The position numbers and the translations under genes are program-made. From assembly GCA_913775005.1 (NCBI GenBank), contig CAJYKY010000324.1, positions 1 through 6,218 on the forward strand: a stretch of DNA of 6,218 nt, in the 5' to 3' direction. The notes beneath the pieces were generated by a model. That model did not search any database. It was given only the letters and a program-made list of their open reading frames with translations, and was not told the DNA's origin. Source of the DNA: an uncultured Achromobacter sp. GTDB taxonomy: Bacteria > Pseudomonadota > Gammaproteobacteria > Burkholderiales > Burkholderiaceae_B. How positions within the stretch are numbered: the stretch's first letter is position 1; each line of letters begins with the position of its first letter. This document shows positions 1-6,063 of the stretch, in pieces.

Positions 1-479
1 CCACCGCCATCGGGGTGTCCAAGGCGGCCATCTATCACTACTACACCACCAAGCAAGACATTTACGACGCCATCATCCTGGGCGTGCTGAATGGGCTGAC
101 CCAGCACGTGGGCCAAAGCGTGGCCGACGCCCAGGGCGGCGCTGCGCGGCTGCGCGCCTTCATGGTGGGTCACGCTCGTTATTTCGAGCAGCACCATGCC
201 GAATTCGTCACGATGCTGATTGGTTATTCCGGCATGGCGCTACCGGAGCGCGAAGACGCCGCCCGGCTGCGCGACAACTACGAAAAACGCCTGCGCGAAC
301 TGATCTCGCAGGGCGTGGACGAAGGCGTGTTCCGGCCGCTGGATGTGGCCGCCACCGGCCGCGCCGTGCTGTCCATGCTGAATTGGATGGTGCGCTGGTA
401 CAAGCCCGGCCAGGGCGACAGCGCCGAAACCATCGCCTCCGGTTACTTCGATTTATTGGTGGGCGGCATGCGCGCCTGA
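1..479 (+). CDS. TetR/AcrR-family transcriptional regulator (5' end outside window)
   Basis: This is the C-terminal part of a TetR-family DNA-binding repressor. The reading frame is open from the window edge: the codons before the first in-frame GTG (base 15) read T-A-I-G, so the frame continues as TAIGVSKAAIYHYYTTKQDI. This is the typical recognition helix of the TetR helix-turn-helix (V-S-x-x-x-I-Y-x-Y-Y) followed by the K-x-D-I-Y segment. GTG 15 is therefore not the start; the true start and the first part of the HTH lie upstream of the window. The rest is the helical ligand/dimerisation domain. Its end, with NWMVRWYKPG, then IASGYFDLLVGGM, resembles the C-terminal domain of KstR2/FadR-like regulators that sense acyl-CoAs. 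That resemblance is by eye. The gene ends 55 nt before the acyl-CoA dehydrogenase gene on the same strand, so the two are probably co-transcribed, and it probably regulates this catabolic cluster. No operator palindrome is visible in the 55-nt gap; the operator is likely upstream of the window. Confidence 0.9.
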   Translation, partial: TAIGVSKAAIYHYYTTKQDIYDAIILGVLNGLTQHVGQSVADAQGGAARLRAFMVGHARYFEQHHAEFVTMLIGYSGMALPEREDAARLRDNYEKRLRELISQGVDEGVFRPLDVAATGRAVLSMLNWMVRWYKPGQGDSAETIASGYFDLLVGGMRA

Positions 480-534
480 ACCGCGCGCCGCCTCAACCTT
501 CCCTTTCGCACCGCCACTTCCCGAGACTCCCATC

Positions 535-1683
535 ATGGCCCTGGACACCGAAACCCTGAACCTGTTGCTGGACGCCGTGCATCGCTTCGTGCACGAACGC
601 CTGATTCCCGCCGAAGACGAGCTGGCCAACAGCGGCCAGGTCCCGCCCGACATCGTCAACGAAATGCGCGAGCTGGGTCTGTTCGGCCTGTCGATCTCGC
701 CAGACTTCGGCGGCCTGGGGCTGACGATGGAAGAAGAAGTGCGCGTCGTGTTTGAACTGGGCCAGACCTCGCCCGCGTTCCGTTCGCTGGCAGGCACCAA
801 CATCGGCATCGGCTCGCAAGCCATCGTGCTGGCCGGCACCGACGAGCAGCGCGCGCGTTACCTGCCCAAGCTGGCCAGCGGCGAACTGATCGGCTCGTTC
901 GCGTTGACCGAGCCGGACGCGGGTTCCGACGCCATGGCGCTGCGCCTGTCGGCCGAGCGCGATGGCGACAGCTATGTGTTGAACGGCACCAAGCGCTACA
1001 TCACCAACGCGCCCATCGCAGGCCTGTTTTCCGTCATGGCGCGCACCGCGCCCGAGCGCCGCGCCAATTCCATTTCGTGCTTCCTGGTGGAAGCGGGCAC
1101 CCCGGGTCTCATCATCGGCAAGCCCGACAAGAAGATGGGCCAGGCGGGCGCCTTGACCAGCGACGTGGTGTTCGACAACTGCCGCGTACCGGCCAGCGCC
1201 TTGCTGGGCGGTGAAGAGGGCAACGGCTTCAAGACGTCGATGCGCGTGCTGGACAAGGGCCGGCTGCATATTTCCGCGCTGTGCGTGGGCATCGCCGACC
1301 GCTTGCTGTCCGATGCCGTCAAGTACGCGATGGACCGCAAGCAATTCGGCCAGCCCATCGCAGAATTCCAGCTGATCCAGGCGATGATCGCCGACAGCCA
1401 GGCCGAACTCTATGCCGCCCGCTGCATGGTGCTGGACGCCGCCCGCATGCGCGATCGCGGCGAAAACACCACCATGCAGGCCGCATGCTGCAAGTTGTTC
1501 TCGACCGAAATGGTGGGCCGGGTTGCCGACCGGGCGGTGCAGATCCACGGCGGCGCGGGCTATATGTCCGAGTACGCGGTGGAACGCTTCTACCGTGACG
1601 TGCGCCTGTTCCGCATCTTTGAAGGCACCTCGCAGATCCAGCAGCTCGTGATCGCGCGCGAAACGATCAAGGCGCATTCCTGA
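535..1683 (+). CDS. Acyl-CoA dehydrogenase (FAD-dependent)
   Basis: A soluble flavoprotein of 382 aa, full length for the family, catalysing alpha,beta-desaturation of an acyl-CoA with electrons passed to electron-transfer flavoprotein. The N-terminal helical domain spans about residues 1-115. The middle beta domain carries the first family signature ALTEPDAGSD (123-132). The C-terminal helical domain has the FAD-contacting DRKQFG (267-272), the second signature starting QIHGGAGY (336-343) and ending at D355, and the IFEGTSQIQ motif (361-369). Glu363 in that motif matches the catalytic base of medium/short-chain enzymes. The alternative base position used by isovaleryl-CoA and long-chain enzymes appears to be Gly242 here (LDKGRLHI), so Glu363 is the likely base. 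ATG 535 gives the normal N-terminus; the ribosome site is weak (only a GAG about 9 nt upstream). It sits with a CoA-transferase and a hydroxyacyl-CoA dehydrogenase. It lacks the features I would expect of glutaryl-CoA dehydrogenase. Chain-length or branched-chain preference cannot be told. Confidence 0.95.
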   Translation: MALDTETLNLLLDAVHRFVHERLIPAEDELANSGQVPPDIVNEMRELGLFGLSISPDFGGLGLTMEEEVRVVFELGQTSPAFRSLAGTNIGIGSQAIVLAGTDEQRARYLPKLASGELIGSFALTEPDAGSDAMALRLSAERDGDSYVLNGTKRYITNAPIAGLFSVMARTAPERRANSISCFLVEAGTPGLIIGKPDKKMGQAGALTSDVVFDNCRVPASALLGGEEGNGFKTSMRVLDKGRLHISALCVGIADRLLSDAVKYAMDRKQFGQPIAEFQLIQAMIADSQAELYAARCMVLDAARMRDRGENTTMQAACCKLFSTEMVGRVADRAVQIHGGAGYMSEYAVERFYRDVRLFRIFEGTSQIQQLVIARETIKAHS

Positions 1684-1752
1684 TCGGGTGCGGCAATGGG
1701 AAATCCGGGGAATGTGTCCAAACGGCTACTATCCGGATTGACGAATGGTGCT

Positions 1753-1814
1753 CCGGGCGCGACCCTTATGGTCCGCGTCCGGGTATGACGCGCTGGCGGC
1801 TCCCGGCCGCCGGC
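1753..1814 (+). other. Two tandem hairpins in the leader upstream of the CoA-transferase gene
   Basis: Two potential RNA stem-loops lie in the 208-nt gap after the acyl-CoA dehydrogenase gene. Hairpin A pairs 1753-1761 with 1774-1782 (CCGGGCGCG with CGCGTCCGG; 9 bp including one G-U; 12-nt loop). Hairpin B pairs 1792-1800 with 1806-1814 (GCTGGCGGC with GCCGCCGGC; 9 bp including one G-U; 5-nt loop). Neither has a T-rich tail. They precede the terminator-like hairpin at 1829-1858, making a three-hairpin series. GC-rich DNA forms stems easily, so their functional meaning is uncertain. I do not recognise a known riboswitch class here. Confidence 0.4.
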
Positions 1815-1828
1815 ATGACGGAATTCCA

Positions 1829-1869
1829 GTCTGGCTTGCGCGTGGCCGCAAGCCAGACGTTTTCATTTC
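1829..1869 (+). terminator. Terminator-like hairpin, possible attenuator before the CoA-transferase gene
   Basis: A perfect 12-bp stem pairs GTCTGGCTTGCG (1829-1840) with CGCAAGCCAGAC (1847-1858) across a 6-nt loop. It is followed by GTTTTCATTTC (1859-1869), a moderately T-rich tail. This has the form of a rho-independent terminator on the + strand. It lies 146 nt past the acyl-CoA dehydrogenase stop and 33 nt before the CoA-transferase ATG. It could end the upstream transcript, or act as an attenuator in the leader of the downstream gene. The T-tract is interrupted, so termination may be partial. Confidence 0.6.
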
Positions 1870-1891
1870 TCATCTAGCGAAAAGAACACAG

Positions 1892-3121
1892 ATGTCGCAA
1901 CGTCCCGCTCCCCTTACCGGCATACGCGTGCTGGATCTGACCCGCGTGCTGGCGGGCCCCTGGTGCACCCAGAACCTGGCCGATCTTGGCGCCGAGGTGA
2001 TCAAGATCGAACGCCCCGGCTCGGGTGACGACACGCGCGCCTGGGGGCCTCCGTACTTGAAGGATGCCGCGGGCAACGACACGACCGAAGCCGCTTACTA
2101 CCTGTCCGCCAACCGCAACAAGATGTCGGTAGCGCTGGACATCGCGTCGCCGCGCGGCGCCGAACTGGTGCGCGAACTGGCGCTGCAAAGCGACATCCTC
2201 GTTGAAAACTTCAAAGTGGGCGGCCTGAAGAAATACGGGCTGGACTACGAAAGCCTGAAGGCCATTAACCCGCGCCTGATCTATTGCTCGATCACCGGCT
2301 TTGGCCAGACGGGCCCTTACGCCAGCCGCCCCGGCTATGACTTCATGATCCAGGGCATGGGTGGGCTGATGAGCATCACCGGCGAACGCGATGATCTGCC
2401 CGGCGGTGGTCCGCAAAAGGCGGGCGTGGCCGTGGCTGACCTGATGACGGGCATGTATTCCACCGTGGGCATCCTGGCCGCGCTGCTTGAGCGCGCCAAC
2501 AGCGGCCTGGGCCAGCACATCGACATGGCCCTGCTGGACTGCCAGGTCACCATGCTGGCCAATCAAAACCTGAACTTCATGACCTCGGGCGTGGCGCCGC
2601 AACGGGCGGGTAATGCGCACCAGAACCTCGTGCCGTACCAGGTATTTGCCGCCGCCGATGGCCACCTGATCGTGGCCGTGGGCAACGACAGCCAGTTCCG
2701 CAATTACTGCGGCGCGATTGGCCTGCCGGAACTGTCGGCCGACCCGCGTTTTTCCACCAACCCGCAGCGCGTGAAGAACCGTGCCGAATTGGTGCCCTTG
2801 TTGGCTGAGCGCATGGCGACCGGCGCGCGGGACCACTGGCTGGCCGCGCTGGAAGGCGTGGGCGTGCCGGCCGGCCCCATCAACACGCTGGATCAGGTCT
2901 ATGAAGATCCGCAGGTGCTGGCTCGCGGCATGAAGCGTGAATTGCCGCATCCGGCCGCCGGCCGCGTGCCGATGGCGTCCAGCCCGCTGAAGTTTTCCGA
3001 CAGCCCGGTTCAATACCACCGCCCGCCGCCCATGCTGGGCGAGCACACCGCACAGGTTCTGGCCGAAAAGCTGGGGCTGTCCGTTGAAGAAATCCAGGCG
3101 TTGGCGCACAGCCAGCCCTGA
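1892..3121 (+). CDS. CaiB/BaiF (class III) CoA-transferase
   Basis: A 409-aa enzyme that moves CoA between carboxylic acids through an aspartyl-CoA intermediate; members are soluble interlaced dimers. The start is set at ATG 1892, giving MSQRPAPLTGIRVLDLTRVLAGP, the standard family N-terminus. The frame stays open 49 codons further up to an ATG at 1745, but that stretch covers the terminator-like hairpin and has no family character. Visible family features are DLTRVLAGPW (15-24), DLGAEVIKIERPGSGDDTR (31-49), the N-R-N-K motif (74-77), DILVENFKVG (101-110), ITGFGQTGPY (134-143), PGYDFMIQGMGGLM (147-160) and VADLMTGMY (181-189). Asp183 is the expected nucleophile. The C-terminal part includes GVPAGPINTLDQV (324-336). 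The ribosome site is weak (AAAAGAA, spaced upstream). The next gene starts 90 nt downstream. The general style resembles glutarate/dicarboxylate-type CoA-transferases, but CoA donor and acceptor acid cannot be assigned. Confidence 0.95.
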   Translation: MSQRPAPLTGIRVLDLTRVLAGPWCTQNLADLGAEVIKIERPGSGDDTRAWGPPYLKDAAGNDTTEAAYYLSANRNKMSVALDIASPRGAELVRELALQSDILVENFKVGGLKKYGLDYESLKAINPRLIYCSITGFGQTGPYASRPGYDFMIQGMGGLMSITGERDDLPGGGPQKAGVAVADLMTGMYSTVGILAALLERANSGLGQHIDMALLDCQVTMLANQNLNFMTSGVAPQRAGNAHQNLVPYQVFAAADGHLIVAVGNDSQFRNYCGAIGLPELSADPRFSTNPQRVKNRAELVPLLAERMATGARDHWLAALEGVGVPAGPINTLDQVYEDPQVLARGMKRELPHPAAGRVPMASSPLKFSDSPVQYHRPPPMLGEHTAQVLAEKLGLSVEEIQALAHSQP

Positions 3122-3128
3122 GCGGACC

Positions 3129-3151
3129 CGGGGCGGCGGCAAGCCGCCCCG
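3129..3151 (+). other. GC-rich intergenic hairpin
   Basis: A 9-bp perfect stem pairs 3129-3137 (CGGGGCGGC) with 3143-3151 (GCCGCCCCG) around a GGCAA loop, 7 nt after the CoA-transferase stop. The following bases are not T-rich, so this is not a convincing intrinsic terminator. It may protect the 3' end of a processed message or slow polymerase between two operon genes. It lies upstream of the chosen start of the hydroxyacyl-CoA dehydrogenase gene, which argues against the longer start at 3152. Confidence 0.4.
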
Positions 3152-3199
3152 ATGTCCTTGCGCCACGCCGAGGCGCGCACGATCCATTCCAATACAGGC

Positions 3200-3206
3200 A
3201 GGAGAG
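3200..3206 (+). promoter_or_regulatory. Ribosome binding site of the hydroxyacyl-CoA dehydrogenase gene
   Basis: AGGAGAG is a strong Shine-Dalgarno match; counting AGGAG (3200-3204), it is 7 nt before ATG 3212. It decides the start: the in-frame ATG at 3152 would add 20 residues without family similarity and starts directly on the edge of the intergenic hairpin. Confidence 0.8.
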
Positions 3207-3211
3207 AGTTG

Positions 3212-4738
3212 ATGACGGAGATTCAAACCATCGGCGTCGTGGGCGCCGGGGCCATGGGGCGCGGTATCGCGCAGATCGCGGCGCAAGCCGGGCTGCGCGT
3301 GCGCTTGTACGACACCAGCGCCGACGCGGTAGCCGCTGCACGCGAATCGCTGCGCCAGACTTGGGAAAAGCTGGCCCAGAAGGGCAAGCTCACCGCCGTC
3401 GACGCGCAAGCCGCGTTGGAACGTGTGGAATCCGCCACCGCGCTGACCGATATGTCGGTCTGCCAGGTCGTGGTGGAAGCCATCGTGGAACGGCTGGACG
3501 TCAAGCGTGACCTGTTCGCCGCGCTGGAAGGCGTGGTGTCCGATGATTGCATCCTGGCATCGAACACGTCGTCGCTGTCCATCACCGCCATCGCTGCGGC
3601 CTGCAAGCATCCGCGCCGCGTGGCGGGCTATCACTTCTTCAACCCGGTGGCGTTGATGAAGGTGGTGGAAGTGATCGATGGCCTGCGCAGCGCGCCCGAA
3701 GTGGGTGATGCGCTGGCCGAGCTGGCGCGCCGCATGGGCCATACGCCCGTGCGCGCCAAGGATATGCCGGGCTTCATCGTCAACCACGCTGGCCGGGGCA
3801 TGAATACCGAAGGCCTGAGGGTGGCGCAGGAAGCCGTGGCCTCGTTCGCGCAAGTGGACGCCATCATGCGCGAGCAGGCCGGTTTCCGGATGGGTCCGTT
3901 CGAGCTGCTGGATTTGACGGCGCTGGACGTCTCGCATCCGGTGATGGAATCCATCTACCGCCAGTTCTTCGACGAACCGCGCTTCCGCCCGTCGCCGATC
4001 ACCACGGTGCGTCTGGCCGGTGGCCTGATCGGCCGTAAGGCGGGCGAAGGCTTCTACGTCTACGCCGACGGCCAGAAGCAAGTGCCCGCCGAAGCCGCCG
4101 TCCCCGCGCTACCCGATGGCCTGAAGGTCTGGGTCAGCCCGAAGCACGCCGAAGGCTATGCGCGCGCGTCGGCGCTGGTTGAAAAGCTGGGCGCAACGCT
4201 GGTCACGGGATCTACGCCCGATGCCGACGCACTCATCATCGTGACGCCGTTTGGCGACGACGTGTCCACGTCGGTATCGGCCCAAGGGTTGAACGCGGCG
4301 CGCACGGTGGGTCTGGATACGCTGTATGCGTTCGACAGCGCCAAGCGCCGCACCGTCATGGTGTCGCCCGCCACCGAAGCCAAATGGCGCGATGCTGCCC
4401 ATGCCTTGCTGGCTGCGGACGGCGTGCCGGTGTCGGTGATCGAGGACTCGCCGGGCTTTGTCGCCCAGCGCATCGTGGCCATGATCGTCAACATCGCCAG
4501 CGATATCGCGCAGCAGCAGATCGCCACGCCGGAAGACATCGACAAGGCGGTGACGCTGGGCCTGGGCTATCCCGTTGGCCCGCTGGCGCTGGGCGATAAG
4601 CTGGGCGCGGACCGCATCCTGGAAATCTTGAAGAGCATGCAGCGCGTAACGGGCGACCCCCGCTATCGCCCCAGTCTGTGGCTGCAACGCCGCGTGCAGT
4701 TGGGCCTGTCGCTGTTGAAGTCGTCGGGCGAGCAGTAA
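3212..4738 (+). CDS. 3-hydroxyacyl-CoA dehydrogenase, PaaH-type with duplicated C-terminal domain
   Basis: A 508-aa NAD-dependent enzyme oxidising a (3S)-hydroxyacyl-CoA to the 3-ketoacyl-CoA. The N-terminal Rossmann domain (about 1-185) starts TIGVVGAGAMGRGIAQ with the G11-A-G13-x-x-G16 motif and Asp34 ending the second strand (RLYD), consistent with NAD preference. NTSSLSIT (118-125) and GYHFFNP (139-145) follow. By spacing against known members, His141 and Glu153 form the catalytic pair and Asn191 (GFIVNH) is the substrate-contacting Asn. The first 3HCDH helical domain is about 186-285. Residues about 303-405 form a degenerate Rossmann-like region. A second 3HCDH-type domain (about 411-500) has EDSPGFVAQRIVAMIVN and LGYPVGPLALGDKLG. 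This layout matches E. coli PaaH from memory, which has DYPGMLIWRTVAMIIN and NYPYGPLAWGAQLG at the equivalent places. No other phenylacetate genes are present, so I give no symbol. It is probably the last gene of the cluster, ending 19 nt before the terminator. Confidence 0.95.
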   Translation: MTEIQTIGVVGAGAMGRGIAQIAAQAGLRVRLYDTSADAVAAARESLRQTWEKLAQKGKLTAVDAQAALERVESATALTDMSVCQVVVEAIVERLDVKRDLFAALEGVVSDDCILASNTSSLSITAIAAACKHPRRVAGYHFFNPVALMKVVEVIDGLRSAPEVGDALAELARRMGHTPVRAKDMPGFIVNHAGRGMNTEGLRVAQEAVASFAQVDAIMREQAGFRMGPFELLDLTALDVSHPVMESIYRQFFDEPRFRPSPITTVRLAGGLIGRKAGEGFYVYADGQKQVPAEAAVPALPDGLKVWVSPKHAEGYARASALVEKLGATLVTGSTPDADALIIVTPFGDDVSTSVSAQGLNAARTVGLDTLYAFDSAKRRTVMVSPATEAKWRDAAHALLAADGVPVSVIEDSPGFVAQRIVAMIVNIASDIAQQQIATPEDIDKAVTLGLGYPVGPLALGDKLGADRILEILKSMQRVTGDPRYRPSLWLQRRVQLGLSLLKSSGEQ

Positions 4739-4757
4739 GTTCGCAGTTGGGAGTGCC

Positions 4758-4792
4758 AAAAAAAGCCCCTTGATCGCTCAAGGGGCTTTTTT
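4758..4792. terminator. Bidirectional intrinsic terminator between convergent genes
   Basis: A 10-bp perfect stem pairs AGCCCCTTGA (4764-4773) with TCAAGGGGCT (4778-4787) around a TCGC loop. It is flanked by an A-run on the left (4758-4764) and a T-run on the right (4787-4792), so it works as a rho-independent terminator on both strands. On the + strand it ends the catabolic cluster after the stop at 4738. On the minus strand it ends the cytochrome gene, whose stop is at 4828-4830. Confidence 0.93.
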
Positions 4793-4827
4793 ATTTGCGC
4801 GGTACGACGGGAGCGCCTGCGCCCGCC

Positions 4828-5757
4828 TTACTTGGCGGCGTCCACCATGTATTGCACGGCTGCGCGGATGTCGTCTTCCGAGGCGTTGGCCGCGCCGCCC
4901 TTGGGCGGCATGGGCGGCTTGCCTTGCATGGCGACCTTCACCATGGCGTCCATGCCCGTCTTGATATAGGGCTCCCAGGCGGCCTTGTCGCCGAACTTGG
5001 GCGCGTTGGCGACGCCCGTGGCGTGACAGGCGAAGCAGACGCTCTTGTAGAGCTTCTCGCCGGCCGGGTTGACGGCGGCTTGCTGCGGGGCGGGGGCTGC
5101 GGCGGCCGGAGCAGCAGCAGCGGGGGCGGCAGCAGCCGGAGCAGCGGCAGCGGGGGCAGCAGCAGCGGGGGCGGCAGCGGCAGGTGCGGCAGCAGCAGGC
5201 GCCGCAGCAGGCGCCGCGTCGGCTTCCTTCTTCGCGCCGTCTTCAGCCGGAGCGGCCGGTTCGGGCAGATCGGCGCCGGACTTGTTGGCCATATAGACCA
5301 CGGCGCGCGCGACTTCGTAGTCGGACAGGGTGGGGTTGCCGCCCTTGGCCGGCATGCCGCCCTTGCCATGCAGCGCCACGTTCAACATCGTGTCATAGCC
5401 CGACTTGATGAACGGCGCCCAGGCGGCGTTGTCGCCCATCTTGGGGGCACCCGCGACACCCGCGGTATGACAGGCCGTACAGACCGAGGCAAAGACCTGT
5501 TCGCCCGTCTTGAAGACCTTGGGCGCGTTGGCGTCGACCAGCTCAAACCCGGCCACGGGCGCAATACGTTTGGTGACGGCTTCGGGGGACAGCGAATCCG
5601 ACCCCGCGCCGGTCTTGGTGCCGGAGACCACCATGTTCACCAACAGAATGATGATGGCGATGGGAATCACGAAGGAAAGAATGATCGTGACGACCAGTTG
5701 CTTGGGGGTCTTGATGGGGGAGGAGTGCTCTTCTATGTGTTCCTGCTCGTTGCTCAT
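4828..5757 (-). CDS. Membrane-anchored di-heme c-type cytochrome (tandem c5-like domains)
   Basis: A 309-aa electron-transfer protein, probably anchored in the inner membrane with both heme domains in the periplasm. A short charged N-terminus (1-20) precedes one hydrophobic helix (about 21-43, from LVVTIILSF to LLVNMVV). Domain 1 (about 80-158) has heme site C93-T-A-C96-H97 and probable axial Met135 in GGMPAKGG. Domain 2 (about 230-308) has C241-F-A-C244-H245 and probable Met283 in PPMPPKGG. The domains are clearly similar (GVAGAPKMGDNAAW against GVANAPKFGDKAAW), indicating internal duplication. They are joined by an Ala/Pro linker (about 181-224). The start is ATG at 5755-5757, with AGGA at 5765-5768 and a 7-nt spacer; a TTG two codons upstream is less likely. 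Partner oxidase or reductase is not encoded nearby, so its place in the respiratory chain is unknown. It is convergent with the catabolic cluster and has its own promoter region. Confidence 0.95.
   Translation of the reverse strand: MSNEQEHIEEHSSPIKTPKQLVVTIILSFVIPIAIIILLVNMVVSGTKTGAGSDSLSPEAVTKRIAPVAGFELVDANAPKVFKTGEQVFASVCTACHTAGVAGAPKMGDNAAWAPFIKSGYDTMLNVALHGKGGMPAKGGNPTLSDYEVARAVVYMANKSGADLPEPAAPAEDGAKKEADAAPAAAPAAAAPAAAAPAAAAPAAAAPAAAAPAAAAPAAAAPAPQQAAVNPAGEKLYKSVCFACHATGVANAPKFGDKAAWEPYIKTGMDAMVKVAMQGKPPMPPKGGAANASEDDIRAAVQYMVDAAK
5086..5217 (-). repeat. 15-bp imperfect tandem repeat encoding an Ala/Pro linker
   Basis: Within the cytochrome gene, codons 181-224 consist almost only of GCN (Ala) and CCN (Pro). 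They encode repeated A-A-A-A-P pentapeptides, so the DNA has a 15-bp period with synonymous changes between units (on the + strand, alternations such as GGGGGCGGCAGCAGC and CGGAGCAGCGGCAGC). Such a linker is expected to be extended and flexible, letting the outer heme domain swing away from the membrane-proximal one. Repeat number is likely to vary between strains. Confidence 0.9.
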
Positions 5758-5823
5758 GACCAAATCCTGCTAACGGGTGGGGCGCCTGGTGGCGGCAACA
5801 GAAAATCAGTAACTGCACAAATC

Positions 5824-5846
5824 GGCGGATCGGTGACGCATCCGCC
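5824..5846 (-). other. Inverted repeat in the cytochrome 5' leader
   Basis: GGCGGAT (5824-5830) is the exact complement of ATCCGCC (5840-5846), separated by 9 nt. If transcription starts just after the TATAAT at 5863-5868, this 7-bp stem lies near the 5' end of a leader of about 100 nt. It has no T-tail, so it is not a terminator. It could stabilise the message or be a protein-binding site; no function can be assigned. Confidence 0.4.
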
Positions 5847-5862
5847 TGCAAGCAAACGCTGG

Positions 5863-5894
5863 ATTATATAACGGTGTCATGGACGAGCGTCCAA
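5863..5894 (-). promoter_or_regulatory. Putative promoter of the cytochrome gene with operator-like palindrome
   Basis: On the minus strand, TATAAT (5868 down to 5863) is a perfect -10 hexamer. A TTGGAC (5894 down to 5889) is a weak -35 candidate, 20 nt from TATAAT or 18 nt from the overlapping TATATA, so the -35 fit is poor. A 14-bp perfect inverted repeat, TGGACG-AG-CGTCCA (5880-5893), overlaps the -35 candidate and part of the spacer, where a repressor or activator dimer could bind. The regulator is unknown. The promoter is about 105 nt upstream of the start codon. Confidence 0.5.
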
Positions 5895-5966
5895 TGGTTC
5901 GCCCGGGGTTTTCGATGAGATTGCAGGCGCGTTTGATCCAGTTCATGCAGAGTTGCGAAAACTGGG

Positions 5967-5972
5967 TACAAT
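5967..5972 (+). promoter_or_regulatory. -10 element of the tRNA-Arg promoter
   Basis: TACAAT (5 of 6 to consensus) ends 16 nt before the mature tRNA 5' end, giving a short leader for RNase P to remove. The bases after it (GTCGCCTCC) form a GC-rich discriminator typical of stringently controlled stable-RNA promoters. No good -35 is visible; TTCATG (5942-5947) at 19 nt spacing is a poor candidate. Confidence 0.55.
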
Positions 5973-5988
5973 GTCGCCTCCTTGCGCT

Positions 5989-6063
5989 GCGCCCGTAGTT
6001 CAATGGATAGAATGAGAGTTTCCGAAGCTCTTGATACAGGTTCGATTCCTGTCGGGCGCGCCA
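5989..6063 (+). tRNA. tRNA-Arg (anticodon CCG)
   Basis: A complete 75-nt cloverleaf. The acceptor stem is GCGCCCG (5989-5995) with CGGGCGC (6053-6059), discriminator G6060 and encoded CCA (6061-6063). The D-stem is GTTC with GAAT. The anticodon stem is AGAGT with GCTCT (one G-U) around loop TTCCGAA, placing CCG at 6022-6024, which reads CGG (Arg). The T arm is ACAGG-TTCGATT-CCTGT. It lies divergently from the cytochrome gene and has its own promoter and terminator, so it is a single-gene unit. tRNA 3' ends of this type are common integration sites for islands and phages, but no integrase is visible in the 155 bases that follow. Confidence 0.97.

Noticed and set aside
493..1677. 394-codon minus-strand open frame opposite the acyl-CoA dehydrogenase
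   Set aside because: Antisense shadow of a complete, motif-verified gene; the composition is typical of GC-driven frames and there is no ribosome site or domain.
1738..1771. Possible promoter with TTGACG at 1738-1743 upstream of the CoA-transferase gene
   Set aside because: No acceptable -10 lies 16-18 nt downstream; the TTATGG at 1766-1771 is 22 nt away, so I do not call it.
1745..1891. 49-codon N-terminal extension of the CoA-transferase from ATG 1745
   Set aside because: The extension crosses two hairpins and a terminator-like structure, and family similarity begins at MSQRPAPLTG (ATG 1892).
3129..3151. Intrinsic terminator between the CoA-transferase and hydroxyacyl-CoA dehydrogenase genes
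   Set aside because: The stem is strong but the following bases (ATGTCCTTG) lack a T-run.
1874..4081. 735-codon open frame on the minus strand
   Set aside because: It lies antisense to two well-recognised enzymes and across their intergenic gap. Its translation is rich in His, Arg, Gln, Gly and Ala with no family motif, as expected from antisense frames in GC-rich DNA.
4795..5871. 358-codon + strand open frame opposite the cytochrome gene
   Set aside because: The Gly/Ser-rich low-complexity part is simply the complement of the Ala/Pro linker. The minus strand carries both heme motifs, a membrane helix and a ribosome site.
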